From the NCBI RefSeq assembly GCF_900176355.1, contig NZ_FWXI01000020.1, forward strand, positions 1-56,008: a stretch of DNA of 56,008 nt. The letters are read 5' to 3'. Source of the DNA: Sporomusa malonica. GTDB taxonomy: Bacteria > Bacillota > Negativicutes > Sporomusales > Sporomusaceae. Both the position numbers and the translations under genes were made by a program. A model generated the notes under the pieces. It was given only the letters and a program-made list of their open reading frames with translations. It searched no databases and was not told the DNA's origin. Shown one piece after another: positions 8,527 to 16,617 of this stretch. The stretch's first letter is position 1. The number at the start of each line of letters is the position of its first letter.

Positions 8527-8658
8527 TTAGTCTCGGTGATAGATTTGCCAGTGATGCATAGCTTTTAAACCAACATACACTACGGCACCTACAGCCAGGA
8601 CTTTTAATAATGGTGAGTCGCCACAGCAGTCGCGATGCGAATGATGATGACATAACAT
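8527..8658 (-). CDS. His/Cys-rich single-span microprotein downstream of glgC
   Basis: This 43-residue frame reads MLCHHHSHRDCCGDS followed by a hydrophobic helix (LLKVLAVGAVVYVGLKA) and a basic tail. The Shine-Dalgarno AGGAGGTGATT is near perfect. Start is 18 bases after the glgC stop, and a terminator follows, so it is probably co-transcribed with glgC. The N-terminus packs five His and three Cys within 12 residues, suggesting metal binding at the membrane surface. I do not recognise the family, and the function is unknown. Confidence 0.7.
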   Translation of the reverse strand: MLCHHHSHRDCCGDSPLLKVLAVGAVVYVGLKAMHHWQIYHRD

Positions 8659-8676
8659 TATTAATCACCTCCTGAT

Positions 8677-9909
8677 CTAGTTTGTCACTACAACAATTCC
8701 AGACTCTGTGACGATATAGCCTTTACGTTGATCTTCTTCATGGTTATAGCCTATTTCCGCCCCATCGGGAATTTTTATATTTTCGTCTATTATTGCTTTT
8801 TTTATCTTTGCGTGTCTACCTATTTCAACGTTATCAAAGAGAATTGAGTCCTCAACAAGACTGTAGCTGTTAACCTTACAACGAGGTCCAATTATCGATC
8901 TTCGTACTGTACTGCCGCTGATTATGCAGCCGCCGCACAGATGAGAGTTGAGGCTTTGACCGCGCCGGCCCTCTTCATCGAAAATAGTTTTGGCAGGAGG
9001 GAGATTGCTCTGATTAGTAAGTATCGGCCATTTATAATTATAGAGATTCAGTTGAGGAACTACATTGACGAGATCCATATTAGCATCGTAATATGAGTCA
9101 ATTGTCCCTACATCCTTCCAGTACCCTTTCTCTTCATGCCTCATCCCGGGAATTAAATTGTCAATAAAATTATATGCAAAAACTCGGTCATCTCTTTCGA
9201 GCATCATTGGAATGATATGTTTGCCGAAATCAAGGTCGGCATGTTTTTTCTTGCCTTCTTTCAGCACCTCGATGAGCTTTCTTGTGGAAAAAATGTAATT
9301 GCCCATTGAGGCAAAACAAGTATCTCTTTCCGGAATTGTTACAGGTTCTTGGGGTTTTTCTGCAAATGCGGTTACTCTGAAATCTTCGTCTACAGAAAAA
9401 ATTCCAAATCGCTTAGCTTCTTCAATTGGAACTTCAAGAGCAGCCAAGGTAATATCCGCTTTATTTAAGATGTGATAGCTTATCATCTGGCTGATATCCA
9501 TTTTGTAAATATGATCGCCGCCGAAGATTGCCACATAATCCGCATTTGCGGATTCAATAAATCTTAGGAATTGAAATATTGCATCGGCAGTACCCTTAAA
9601 CCATTCTTCACTTGCACTACTTGTCTCAGGTGAAATGGTGTCATAGAATTCTCCAAGGCCGGTCCATTTGGCCCATGACTCCTTGATGTGTTTATTCAAT
9701 GAATAAGCCCGGTATTGCGTTAAAATATAGACTTTCTTAATACCTGAATTAAACAGGTTGCTTAATACAAAATCTATTATTTTGTATTTTCCGCCAAAAG
9801 AAACACAGGGCTTGGGTCTGTTCAACGTAACAGGGCTAAGTCGTTCCCCTTTACCTCCCGCCAAAACCATTGCTATCGTGTTTCGCGTAACGTTGCCTAT
9901 CGTATACAT
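8677..9909 (-). CDS. glgC: Glucose-1-phosphate adenylyltransferase (ADP-glucose pyrophosphorylase)
   Basis: GlgC makes ADP-glucose from glucose-1-phosphate and ATP, the committed step of bacterial glycogen synthesis, in the cytoplasm. The 410-residue protein has the nucleotidyltransferase signature LAGGKGERLSPVT near residue 17, RPKPCVSFGGKYKIIDF, GGDHIYKMD near residue 130 and FAEKPQEP. A C-terminal left-handed beta-helix carries the hexapeptide-like repeats (SGSTVRRSIIGPRCKV). Length and FDEEGRRGQ suit the allosteric GlgC type. No glgA, glgB or glgP is nearby. It starts with ATG at 9909 and is followed by a microprotein in the same transcript. Confidence 0.95.
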   Translation of the reverse strand: MYTIGNVTRNTIAMVLAGGKGERLSPVTLNRPKPCVSFGGKYKIIDFVLSNLFNSGIKKVYILTQYRAYSLNKHIKESWAKWTGLGEFYDTISPETSSASEEWFKGTADAIFQFLRFIESANADYVAIFGGDHIYKMDISQMISYHILNKADITLAALEVPIEEAKRFGIFSVDEDFRVTAFAEKPQEPVTIPERDTCFASMGNYIFSTRKLIEVLKEGKKKHADLDFGKHIIPMMLERDDRVFAYNFIDNLIPGMRHEEKGYWKDVGTIDSYYDANMDLVNVVPQLNLYNYKWPILTNQSNLPPAKTIFDEEGRRGQSLNSHLCGGCIISGSTVRRSIIGPRCKVNSYSLVEDSILFDNVEIGRHAKIKKAIIDENIKIPDGAEIGYNHEEDQRKGYIVTESGIVVVTN

Positions 9910-10197
9910 CTCTTTTCCCCCTTTCTAAAAATTCTAAGTAAATTCAATCAAATCAGATTATTATTATCTATTATATTTCCTGAATTTATAGTTTTTTCCT
10001 GCTTGACAAAAAAAATCCATCAGACTAGGATTCTTAGCCGAGTTTTTTAACGGCGAAAATGGCCTCAGCCTTGCACTGGTGCAAGAAGCAATGGGACGGC
10101 TCCGTTGCGTTTTCTTTACCTGGCTTGAATACAGTTAATATTACGCGAAATGCGACACCATGCTAAATCAAGATATAAGGATTTTTTGACGGAAATA
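9910..10197. other. Divergent intergenic region between glgC and the AAA+ gene
   Basis: There is no gene here. The region is AT-rich next to glgC and contains palindromes: CTTGCAC-TG-GTGCAAG at 10070-10085 and ACGG-CT-CCGT at 10096-10105. These could be operators or stem-loops of the glgC leader; no known riboswitch is recognised. Confidence 0.5.
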
Positions 10198-10226
10198 TTG
10201 ATAATTGATGAATATAAGGGTATAAT
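10198..10226 (+). promoter_or_regulatory. SigA-type promoter of the AAA+ gene
   Basis: TTGATA (10198-10203), a 17-bp spacer and TATAAT (10221-10226) lie about 33 bases before the start codon. Confidence 0.8.
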
Positions 10227-10258
10227 CTCGGTAATAATCGTTTTAAGAGGGTGATTTT

Positions 10259-11431
10259 ATGATAATAAATCCCTATACACCTGGAGCCGGATTAGTACCA
10301 AATTATTTAGCTGGCCGTGATGACACTATTGAAGAAGCAAAAGAATTTATTTCTTATGTTGCTCATGGATATCCCACTCGTTCTATTGTTTACTATGGTC
10401 TACGTGGTGTTGGAAAAACGGTACTATTAAACAAAATTGAAGATATTGCAGAAGAAAATAATGTCTTATATGAGCATATTGAAGTATCAGAGCGTTCTTC
10501 TTTTAAAATTGCTATTTCGTTACATATCCAAAAATTAATCAAGCAAATGAGCGTTAAGGAAAAAGCTAAGAGTTATGTACAAAAAGCAATGTCTGTATTA
10601 AAAGCTTTTAAAATTACTTATTCTCCAGAGGGTGAGGTAAGTATCGGTTTACAAGAAGATGTGGTTGCAGCGGTAGGTGTATCCGATACCGGGAATTTTA
10701 CCAATGATTTGACTGAATTGTTTGTGTCGATGGGTACGCTTGCGAAAAATAGCGAAAGTTCCGTATGCTTATTTATCGATGAAATACAATATTTAAAAGA
10801 TAATGAATTTGAAGCATTGATTACTGCGTTACATAGAGTTAATCAAAAAGGTCTGCCGGTTACCTTGTTTGCGGCAGGGTTACCTAAAGTGACAAAGATT
10901 GCCGGGGATATTAAGTCTTATGCGGAAAGATTGTTTAGATTTATATCGATAGGCTCTTTAGAACCAGAGGCAGCCAAGCTTGCCCTGGTAGAACCGGCCA
11001 AAAAAATAGGCGTAACCTTCACCGCTGAGGCGATTGACGAAATCTTAAGAATTACAGAAGGATATCCCTATTTTCTACAGGAATATGGAAAACAGGTTTG
11101 GGCCTTTATCAAAAATGAAAATATTGATATTACATCAGTACGGGAAGCGTATCCATCCTTTGAGAAAAGCCTGGATGATAGCTTTTTTAAGGTTCGCTAC
11201 GATCGGGCGACACCAAAGGAAAAGGAATTTATGCATGCTATGGTAGCGTGTGATGGATTGCCATGTACGATTGCTCAAATAGCTGGTAAAATGAATACCA
11301 GTGTGCAAAGTATTTCACCAGTTAGAGGACAACTAATTTATAAAGGATTTATCTATGCACCGGGATATGGGGAAGTAGATTTTACTGTACCTCAATTTAA
11401 TCAGTATCTAAAACGAATCCATAATAGTTAA
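10259..11431 (+). CDS. AAA+ ATPase with C-terminal winged helix (orphan)
   Basis: The 390-residue protein has a Walker A motif (GLRGVGKT, about residues 47-54) and Walker B (LFIDEIQYL, about residue 172). Sensor-like and lid regions follow (RITEGYPYFLQEYG), then a C-terminal winged-helix-like domain (KEKEFMHAMVACDGLPCTIAQIAGKM). It belongs with AAA_16/archaeal-type ATPases, some of which act in STAND-like signalling or defence; its role is unknown. The gene is monocistronic, with its own promoter and a 3' stem-loop. It is visibly more AT-rich than its neighbours, which suggests later acquisition. Start ATG 10259 follows AGAGGGTGA. Confidence 0.8.
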   Translation: MIINPYTPGAGLVPNYLAGRDDTIEEAKEFISYVAHGYPTRSIVYYGLRGVGKTVLLNKIEDIAEENNVLYEHIEVSERSSFKIAISLHIQKLIKQMSVKEKAKSYVQKAMSVLKAFKITYSPEGEVSIGLQEDVVAAVGVSDTGNFTNDLTELFVSMGTLAKNSESSVCLFIDEIQYLKDNEFEALITALHRVNQKGLPVTLFAAGLPKVTKIAGDIKSYAERLFRFISIGSLEPEAAKLALVEPAKKIGVTFTAEAIDEILRITEGYPYFLQEYGKQVWAFIKNENIDITSVREAYPSFEKSLDDSFFKVRYDRATPKEKEFMHAMVACDGLPCTIAQIAGKMNTSVQSISPVRGQLIYKGFIYAPGYGEVDFTVPQFNQYLKRIHNS

Positions 11432-11460
11432 TCATATAATTTTAAAATGCCATGAAGCTC

Positions 11461-11492
11461 ATATCCCCCTCCATGTATCAGGAGGGGGATAT
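11461..11492 (+). terminator. Stem-loop after the AAA+ gene
   Basis: A perfect 12-bp stem (atatccccctcc with ggagggggatat) has an 8-nt loop. Only a weak T-tract follows. Confidence 0.65.
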
Positions 11493-11561
11493 ATTTATAC
11501 TCAGTACCTTGCAATGTCATATAGTGAGTGATACTATATAGATAAATGAATCGTCGGGGAG

Positions 11562-11891
11562 GTGGTAATTATTAATGTCCAGTTCAAAAAGGGCGTCTTG
11601 GAAATGTGTGTGCTTGTTCTGGCAGCGGAACATGATACTTATGGCTACGAGTTGGCCAACAAGATATCGGAAAAATTTCTGATTGCTGAGGGGACGATTT
11701 ACCCGCTCCTGCGGCGGATGACGCAGGAAGGGTATTTTGAAACCTATTTAACAGAGTCGACAGAGGGGCCGCCGCGGAAGTACTATCGATTGACAGCCAA
11801 GGGGCGTGCGTATCTATTGGAGATAGTCAAAGAATGGCGATTGTTTTCACGGGGAGTTGACAGCATTATTGCGGAGGGGTTGAAAGAATGA
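11562..11891 (+). CDS. PadR-family transcriptional regulator
   Basis: This is a winged-helix PadR repressor with HTH pattern YGYELANKIS ... EGTIYPLLRRMTQEGYF. Such regulators often control the envelope genes that follow them. The listed GTG (11562) is the only upstream canonical start, but it lies inside the Shine-Dalgarno GGAGGTG (11558-11564). ATT 11571 has ideal 6-nt spacing and would give the classic PadR N-terminus MNVQFKKGVLEMCVL, so ATT is my preferred start. The 3' end overlaps the DUF1700 gene by four bases (ATGA), indicating translational coupling. PadR identity is firm and the start codon is unusual. Confidence 0.9.
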   Translation: MVIINVQFKKGVLEMCVLVLAAEHDTYGYELANKISEKFLIAEGTIYPLLRRMTQEGYFETYLTESTEGPPRKYYRLTAKGRAYLLEIVKEWRLFSRGVDSIIAEGLKE

Positions 11892-12439
11892 CGAAACAGG
11901 AATTTTTGGGCAAGCTGGAAGAACTTTTGGAAAAAATGCCGGAAGTGGAACGCAAAGACATCCTATATGACTATGAGGAACATTTTCAAAACGGGATGAC
12001 CAGTGGAAAGAGTGAGGCGGAAATTGCTAGTTCGCTTGGTTCACCGCAGGCCATAGCCAAAGAAATAATGGCCGGTTATCATGTCGCACAGGCGACAGAA
12101 AACGTTTCGGTGAACAATATTGCAAGGGCTGTGCTGGCTACAGTTAGTCTGGGGTTTATTAATCTGGTTTTCGTCATTGGACCTCTATTCGGCGTGATGG
12201 GGGTGCTTTTTGCTTTTTACGCTGTTGCGGTTGTACTGGTAGCCTCGCCGGTACTGATGCTGGTTGCAGCAGGAATGCCTTCTGAACCGACGGGTATTCT
12301 GGCCTGGATATTTACGTCGATGGTTACCGTAGGAGCCGGCTCTCTGCTTGGCATTGGCATGATTTTTGTGACCCGGTGGGCAGGTAAGGTGTTCTTAAAG
12401 TATTTACAGTTCAACATCCGGATCATAAGGGGGTCATAA
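11888..12439 (+). CDS. DUF1700 (HAAS-domain) membrane protein
   Basis: The N-terminal ~70 residues (MTKQEFLGKLEELLEKMPEVERKDILYDYEEHF...GSPQAIAKEI) are the HAAS/DUF1700 helical domain. Four hydrophobic segments follow to the C-terminus. DUF1700 proteins are typically coded between a PadR regulator and a DUF4097 protein, exactly as here. They are thought to act in envelope signalling, possibly as a PadR partner. The start overlaps the padR stop, and the next gene begins three bases after this stop, so the three form one operon. Confidence 0.9.
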   Translation: MTKQEFLGKLEELLEKMPEVERKDILYDYEEHFQNGMTSGKSEAEIASSLGSPQAIAKEIMAGYHVAQATENVSVNNIARAVLATVSLGFINLVFVIGPLFGVMGVLFAFYAVAVVLVASPVLMLVAAGMPSEPTGILAWIFTSMVTVGAGSLLGIGMIFVTRWAGKVFLKYLQFNIRIIRGS

Positions 12440-12442
12440 AGA

Positions 12443-13372
12443 ATGGATGGGGTTTTAAAGAAAGTCGCCATTGGCGCATTTTTACTTTTTTTGATTGGTG
12501 TAGCTGGAAACGGCGTACTGTTTGCACTTGGCATGTGGAATTATAATAATGCAGCAGGCTATAGAGAATTGTCGGATACGTATGTTGCCAAGTCAGCCGG
12601 AGCTAAAAGTATCGACTTAAAAATTACCTCTGGTGATGTCCGGATAGTACGAGCCGATGTGGACAGACCTACCGTCAGGATATGGAGGTGGACGACTGAT
12701 GAAAGCTTGCGGCAGGAAGAGCTAATAAGCGAAGCGGTCCAGGGGGATGTGTTGCACCTAAAAATTGGTGATAGCTGGCGAAAAGCCAATCATTATCTGT
12801 TTATACCATTCAAACATAGGAACAATCGCTTTGAAGTGCTGCTGCCCCAGGCAGAGTATGAAACAATTGTTATTAATGCCAGTTCGGGAAGGGTGCAGGT
12901 GGAAAACCTGGAGGCAGGTATACTGACCGCCAGAATGAGTTCCGGGCAATTTAAACTGGAGAACTGCCGGGCTAGTGAGATAGCATTGACTGCTGATTCC
13001 GGGAGTTTCGACATGATTGACTGCCAGGCAGCAAAGATAAGCAGCCGGGTTTCAGCCGGCCACGCCCGGTTTGAGAATGTTAAGGGAAAGCTTGATATAT
13101 CAAGCAGTTCAGGACATATTGATGTAGCTATGGATGAGATTCTTGACGATGTACTGATTAGGAGCAGTTCCGGCTTTGCGGATATAAAAATTGGTCATGC
13201 CCGTACTCCGTTCCGATTGGAGGCAACGGCATCCACCGGGAAGCTAGACATTGAGTTGCCCCAGGCCGGACAGCGGGTACACAGCACTAACTCATTCAAG
13301 GGCAGCGTCGGGGAGGGAGAAGGCCCGCTAGTAAAAGTGGAGGTCAGCTCCGGAAAGGCAAAAATACGGTAG
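12443..13372 (+). CDS. DUF4097-type beta-strand repeat membrane-anchored protein
   Basis: An N-terminal transmembrane segment (residues ~5-30) anchors a long domain of parallel-beta repeats rich in SSGxxxxxx motifs (NASSGRVQVENLEAG, MSSGQFKLENCRA, SSSGHIDV, SSSGFADIKIG). This is the DUF4097/adhesin-like family, related to LiaG/LiaX of envelope-stress systems. The domain should face outside the cytoplasmic membrane. It is the third gene of the padR-DUF1700-DUF4097 operon; precise function is unknown. Confidence 0.88.
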   Translation: MDGVLKKVAIGAFLLFLIGVAGNGVLFALGMWNYNNAAGYRELSDTYVAKSAGAKSIDLKITSGDVRIVRADVDRPTVRIWRWTTDESLRQEELISEAVQGDVLHLKIGDSWRKANHYLFIPFKHRNNRFEVLLPQAEYETIVINASSGRVQVENLEAGILTARMSSGQFKLENCRASEIALTADSGSFDMIDCQAAKISSRVSAGHARFENVKGKLDISSSSGHIDVAMDEILDDVLIRSSSGFADIKIGHARTPFRLEATASTGKLDIELPQAGQRVHSTNSFKGSVGEGEGPLVKVEVSSGKAKIR

Positions 13373-13421
13373 TTTGGGAAAAAACGGAGAAATCATGTCA
13401 AAGGTGGGGGGGGATAAAACC

Positions 13422-13901
13422 ATGGCGGCGAAGGTGACGGTAAACAGTGGGCAGGCAGACCTGTGTTATTATGTTGATTGGCTGCGGGTGCTGGGAATTA
13501 TTGTAGTATTTATTTTCCACAATACTAGATTTTTTGACCTTATAGACTGGGAAGTAAAAAACAAGGAGGTCTTGTTAGGGCCGACTATCTTTTTGGGGGC
13601 AGGCAAGGCATTCCTGAATTTTGGAAACACCTGGCTGAACAGATTAAATGAAGCTGTAATGCCTTTTTATATGTTGCATCAGACGATTATACTGATCGTC
13701 GGATTCCAGGTAATTCAATGGCCTGTTGGCATACCTCTCAAGTATTCTGTTATTAGTTCAACGTCCCTGGCCGTTGTCGTTGGGATATATTATGTACTAA
13801 TCATGAGGTTTAAGGTTACGGCTGTTATTTTGTATGAAGCCTGTAAAAAAGCTCGGCACGCTTTGAGCGGAAGGACCATGATAAATGTCTATAAAAAATA
13901 G
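13422..13901 (+). pseudogene. Internally deleted acyltransferase 3 (AT3) family gene
   Basis: The N-terminal segment (LCYYVDWLRVLGIIVVFIFHNTRFFDLIDW) is the first helix and His-containing motif of AT3 membrane acyltransferases. The next residues (GAGKAFLNFGNTWLNRLNEAVMPFYMLHQT) belong to the last three helices of the same family. About 200 residues between them are missing, while the join is in frame; full-length relatives have ~370-400 residues. The deletion removes most of the acyl-transfer channel, so I treat it as a pseudogene. A run of eight G bases (13406-13413) serves as the ribosome site before ATG 13422. It follows the DUF4097 gene closely and precedes another decayed gene. Confidence 0.75.
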
Positions 13902-14932
13902 ATTTAACAGTGGAGTTATGGGCAAATATAGTAATCTATTGAACTTTATTTTTGCGGTGGTGCTTAGTTCGCTAGCCTATTATTTGTCTACAGAGCTTTG
14001 GATTTTCGCATGGTTGGCACCGTTGCCGCTTTGTATTTACGCATTGGAAACATCAGTAATTCTTACTATGTGTGCTGGGTTTATCACACATTTTATCGGC
14101 GCTTCTAATCCTCAGGCGGTGCTTCCTAGTGAAATTTTTTTATTTGAAACTTTTGTGAATGCTGTGGCATTTACAATGATGCTTTGTATATTCCGCTATA
14201 TTACCATTAAAAGGAAGTGGTGGACTGCAAATTTCGTTTTTGCCAGCGGCTTTACTGCTTATGAATTTATTACATCGCTTTATTCTCCTAATGGCACTGT
14301 TGCTAGTCTTGCATACACTCAAGCATCGAATTTACCTGTTATTCAGATTGCCTCGATTACCGGTATTTGGGGTATGCCGCTTATACATACCGGCTCAGGG
14401 TCCTAGTTTGAAAATCGGTATTGCTGCTGTATCGACAACGTTAGAGCAGTATATTCCTGTGGTGACAAATAAGGACCAGCAGCAAGTGTCAGACACTATC
14501 CAGCGTTATACCCGAGATATTGAATTGCTTGCACAATCAGGCGCAGAAGTTATACTGTTACCGGAAAAGGTTTTAACTCTGCACGATCAGTACAATATTT
14601 TGCAGCATTTAAGTACAACAGCTCGGCAAAATAAAATTCACGTGATCGTTGGCTTAAATAACCGGGATAACGCAAGATTTTATAACTCTGCCTATGTGTT
14701 CGCCCCAAATGGAGAATTACTACTAAAATACGATAAACAGCATCTGTTACCAGCTTATGAAGGGAAATATACTTCTGGAGACACTCTGGGGCTTGTAAAA
14801 ACATCAGCAATGGGGATATGGGGAATTGAAATTTGTAAAAATATGGATTTCTTACAAACGGCTCTTACATATAGTCAGCAGGAAATAAACATGCCACTAA
14901 TACACTGCCAAAAGAGAATTGGATGTAGCTAG
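13885..14932 (+). pseudogene. lnt: Decayed apolipoprotein N-acyltransferase-like gene
   Basis: The first frame (13885-14406) encodes Lnt-type N-terminal helices, including WIFAWLAPLPLCIYALE and SLAYTQASNLPVIQIASITG, and shifts frame near 14380. The second frame carries the nitrilase-like domain: LPEKVLTL (catalytic Glu region), YDKQHLLPAYEGKYTSGD (Lys region) and WGIEICKNMDF (Cys region). It then ends abruptly at 14932 with unrelated residues. The last transmembrane helices, the C-terminal third of the domain and the link between frames are missing. Lnt would add the third acyl chain to lipoproteins at the outer leaflet of the inner membrane. This copy is most likely inactive. Confidence 0.8.
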
Positions 14933-14994
14933 ACTATTTGAGGGGCCAGACGGAGCGCGACTGGAGTTTGTGCAAAAAGTATAATACAATAGAA

Positions 14995-15049
14995 GCAGGA
15001 CGGTTTTTGATTTGCATATAGCCTGCAAGTCGAGAACCGTCCTGCTTTT
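14995..15049. terminator. Bidirectional stem-loop terminator
   Basis: A perfect 11-bp stem GCAGGACGGTT (14995-15005) pairs with AACCGTCCTGC (15035-15045) and is followed by TTTTG. It lies between the lnt remnant and the convergent small gene. Confidence 0.75.
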
Positions 15050-15051
15050 GC

Positions 15052-15273
15052 CTAGCCTAGGCCGATGCCAGGCGGGTGCTTGGGTGCATTTTCTGCTAGT
15101 GGGCATTTTTCGAGTGGACATTCGTCACTATAGTCGCATTCAATGTCTTCAACCTGGTAGTGTGGAGCAGCCACGCCTGGAATGCGAGTTTCCCGGTAAA
15201 CGGCAATAATGTTATGACGCCTTTTAAGATGGGGACAAACGCCATATAATAGAGCAGGGGCACGTTTGGTCAT
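15052..15273 (-). CDS. Cys-rich small protein, 73 residues
   Basis: ATG 15273 follows GGAGGTGA on the minus strand, a strong ribosome site. The protein has a CPHLKRRHN segment near residue 13 and a C-terminal cluster CDYSDECPLEKCPLAENAPKHP, giving five cysteines in 73 residues. The spacing suggests a small metal-binding fold. I do not recognise the family. It is monocistronic and convergent with the decayed lnt region. Confidence 0.65.
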   Translation of the reverse strand: MTKRAPALLYGVCPHLKRRHNIIAVYRETRIPGVAAPHYQVEDIECDYSDECPLEKCPLAENAPKHPPGIGLG

Positions 15274-15370
15274 AGAGTCACCTCCGTAGCTTATTGCGTG
15301 TTAGTAATCTGAGGCATATAATAGAGAGTATTACACAAAATGCTTTAGCGGAGCGTTAAGCTTTGCTCTC

Positions 15371-15458
15371 CTGTAAGAAAGTATAACTTTCCGTCTGGAT
15401 AAGGGCAGCATCGGCTTCCTTTGTCGCCAAAGGCTCGGCACAAGCCGTACTTTCTTTA
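15371..15458 (+). repeat. Dispersed repeat family A, copy 1
   Basis: This ~88-bp element starts CTGTAAGAAAGTATAACTTT and ends CAAGCCGTACTTTCTTTA. Its ends are imperfect inverted repeats (AAGAAAGTA/TACTTTCTT). Related copies lie at 30546-30631 and 45989-46075. Here it ends four bases before ATG 15462 of the DUF2156 gene. Confidence 0.9.
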
Positions 15459-15461
15459 AGT

Positions 15462-16376
15462 ATGATAAAATTAGGGGGTCTTAGTATCAATTTCCAGGAT
15501 ATCACCTTGGCGCAAAAAGCCTTATTTGATCAGTATTTTAGGCAACGCCGTTACGAAAACGCTCATCTTAACTTTACCAACTTATTTATGTGGCGCAATA
15601 TATATTCCATCAAATGGACTGAAGTAAACGGTTATTTGGTGTTCAAAGCTGGTTATGGCAATCAGCAGTTTTTTCTTCAGCCAATTGGTCCTGCTGAAGG
15701 CGCGAACCCTGTATTGGAAGCAATGGCTGCGCATTTCAGGGAGCAAAACCTGCCGTTTATCATCCGGGGGATGGAAAAGTTCATGGTCGATGCTCTTGAA
15801 AAGTGGCGGCCTGGTCAGTTTGAATTAAACGGCGACCGTGATAATTATGATTATGTTTATCATAGCAAGGATTTAATTGAATTAAAAGGTAGAAAATATC
15901 ACAGCAAGAAAAACCATATCAACAGTTTCCGGCGCAACTACAGCGACCATCAGTATATGGCGCTCACGCCTGAGTGGGTTCCCCATTGTATTGAAAACCA
16001 GCTTGAGTGGTGTAGGAAAAAGGGTTGTGATGACGATCCGACATTACGGGGCGAAAGAGATGCAATTATTGAAGTGTTAACCCATTGGACTGAGCTTAAT
16101 TTGAAAGGCGGCCTCATTACGATTGGTGGCAAAGTAGAGGCATTTACCTTTGGCGAGCCGCTTAACAGCGACACGGCAGTCATTCATGTAGAAAAGGCTA
16201 ACCCCGATATCCGTGGGGTCTATCCGGTCATTAATCAAAAGTTTTGTGAGAATGCTTGGCAGCAGTTAACCTATATCAACCGCGAAGAAGATATGGGTCT
16301 GGAAGGCCTGCGAAAAGCCAAAGAATCGTACTATCCAGTACACATGGTTGAAAAGTTTGTGGTAACTTTCAAATAG
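15462..16376 (+). CDS. DUF2156 protein (phosphatidylglycerol lysyltransferase C-terminal-like, GNAT fold)
   Basis: The ~300-residue protein spans the DUF2156/LPG_synthase_C domain, a double GNAT-like fold found in MprF C-termini and in free-standing aminoacyl- or acyltransferase-like proteins. Family-typical stretches are ARRY-like RRYENAHLNFTNLFMWRN, KNHINSFRRNY and GLEGLRKAKESYYPVHMVEKF. There are no transmembrane helices, unlike full MprF. The substrate is unknown. ATG 15462 has no ribosome site. ATC 15486 lies seven bases after AGGGGG (15473-15478) and would give the family-like N-terminus MNFQDITLAQKALFDQYF, so ATC may be the real start. A dispersed repeat occupies the promoter region. 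Confidence 0.85.
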   Translation: MIKLGGLSINFQDITLAQKALFDQYFRQRRYENAHLNFTNLFMWRNIYSIKWTEVNGYLVFKAGYGNQQFFLQPIGPAEGANPVLEAMAAHFREQNLPFIIRGMEKFMVDALEKWRPGQFELNGDRDNYDYVYHSKDLIELKGRKYHSKKNHINSFRRNYSDHQYMALTPEWVPHCIENQLEWCRKKGCDDDPTLRGERDAIIEVLTHWTELNLKGGLITIGGKVEAFTFGEPLNSDTAVIHVEKANPDIRGVYPVINQKFCENAWQQLTYINREEDMGLEGLRKAKESYYPVHMVEKFVVTFK

Positions 16377-16418
16377 TAAATCAACTACCGGGCAAACTAT
16401 CTAAGATGAACGTTAACA

Positions 16419-16455
16419 AGACCTGTAGCTTTAAGCTACAGGTCCAAAAATTTTC
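16419..16455 (+). terminator. Terminator after DUF2156 gene
   Basis: A GACCTGTAGCTT/AAGCTACAGGTC stem (16420-16444) is followed by an A/T-rich tract ending in TTTT. Confidence 0.8.
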
Positions 16456-16617
16456 CGTAAAACAACCCTATATTTTCCGGCTTAGTGTGGTATAATTTTT
16501 AAAGGATTTTTTGTTACTTTATAGAACTATCTGCGTTTATATGGCGAAAAATACTATGGTACGCTGCGGCGTTTTTGGTTGTAGTCAATTTTATCTGTGA
16601 GGAGAAGAACAAGCAAG

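Noticed and set aside
10027..10110. Possible fourth copy of repeat family A
   Set aside because: A short cggct...gttttcttt stretch looked similar, but the rest of the element does not align.
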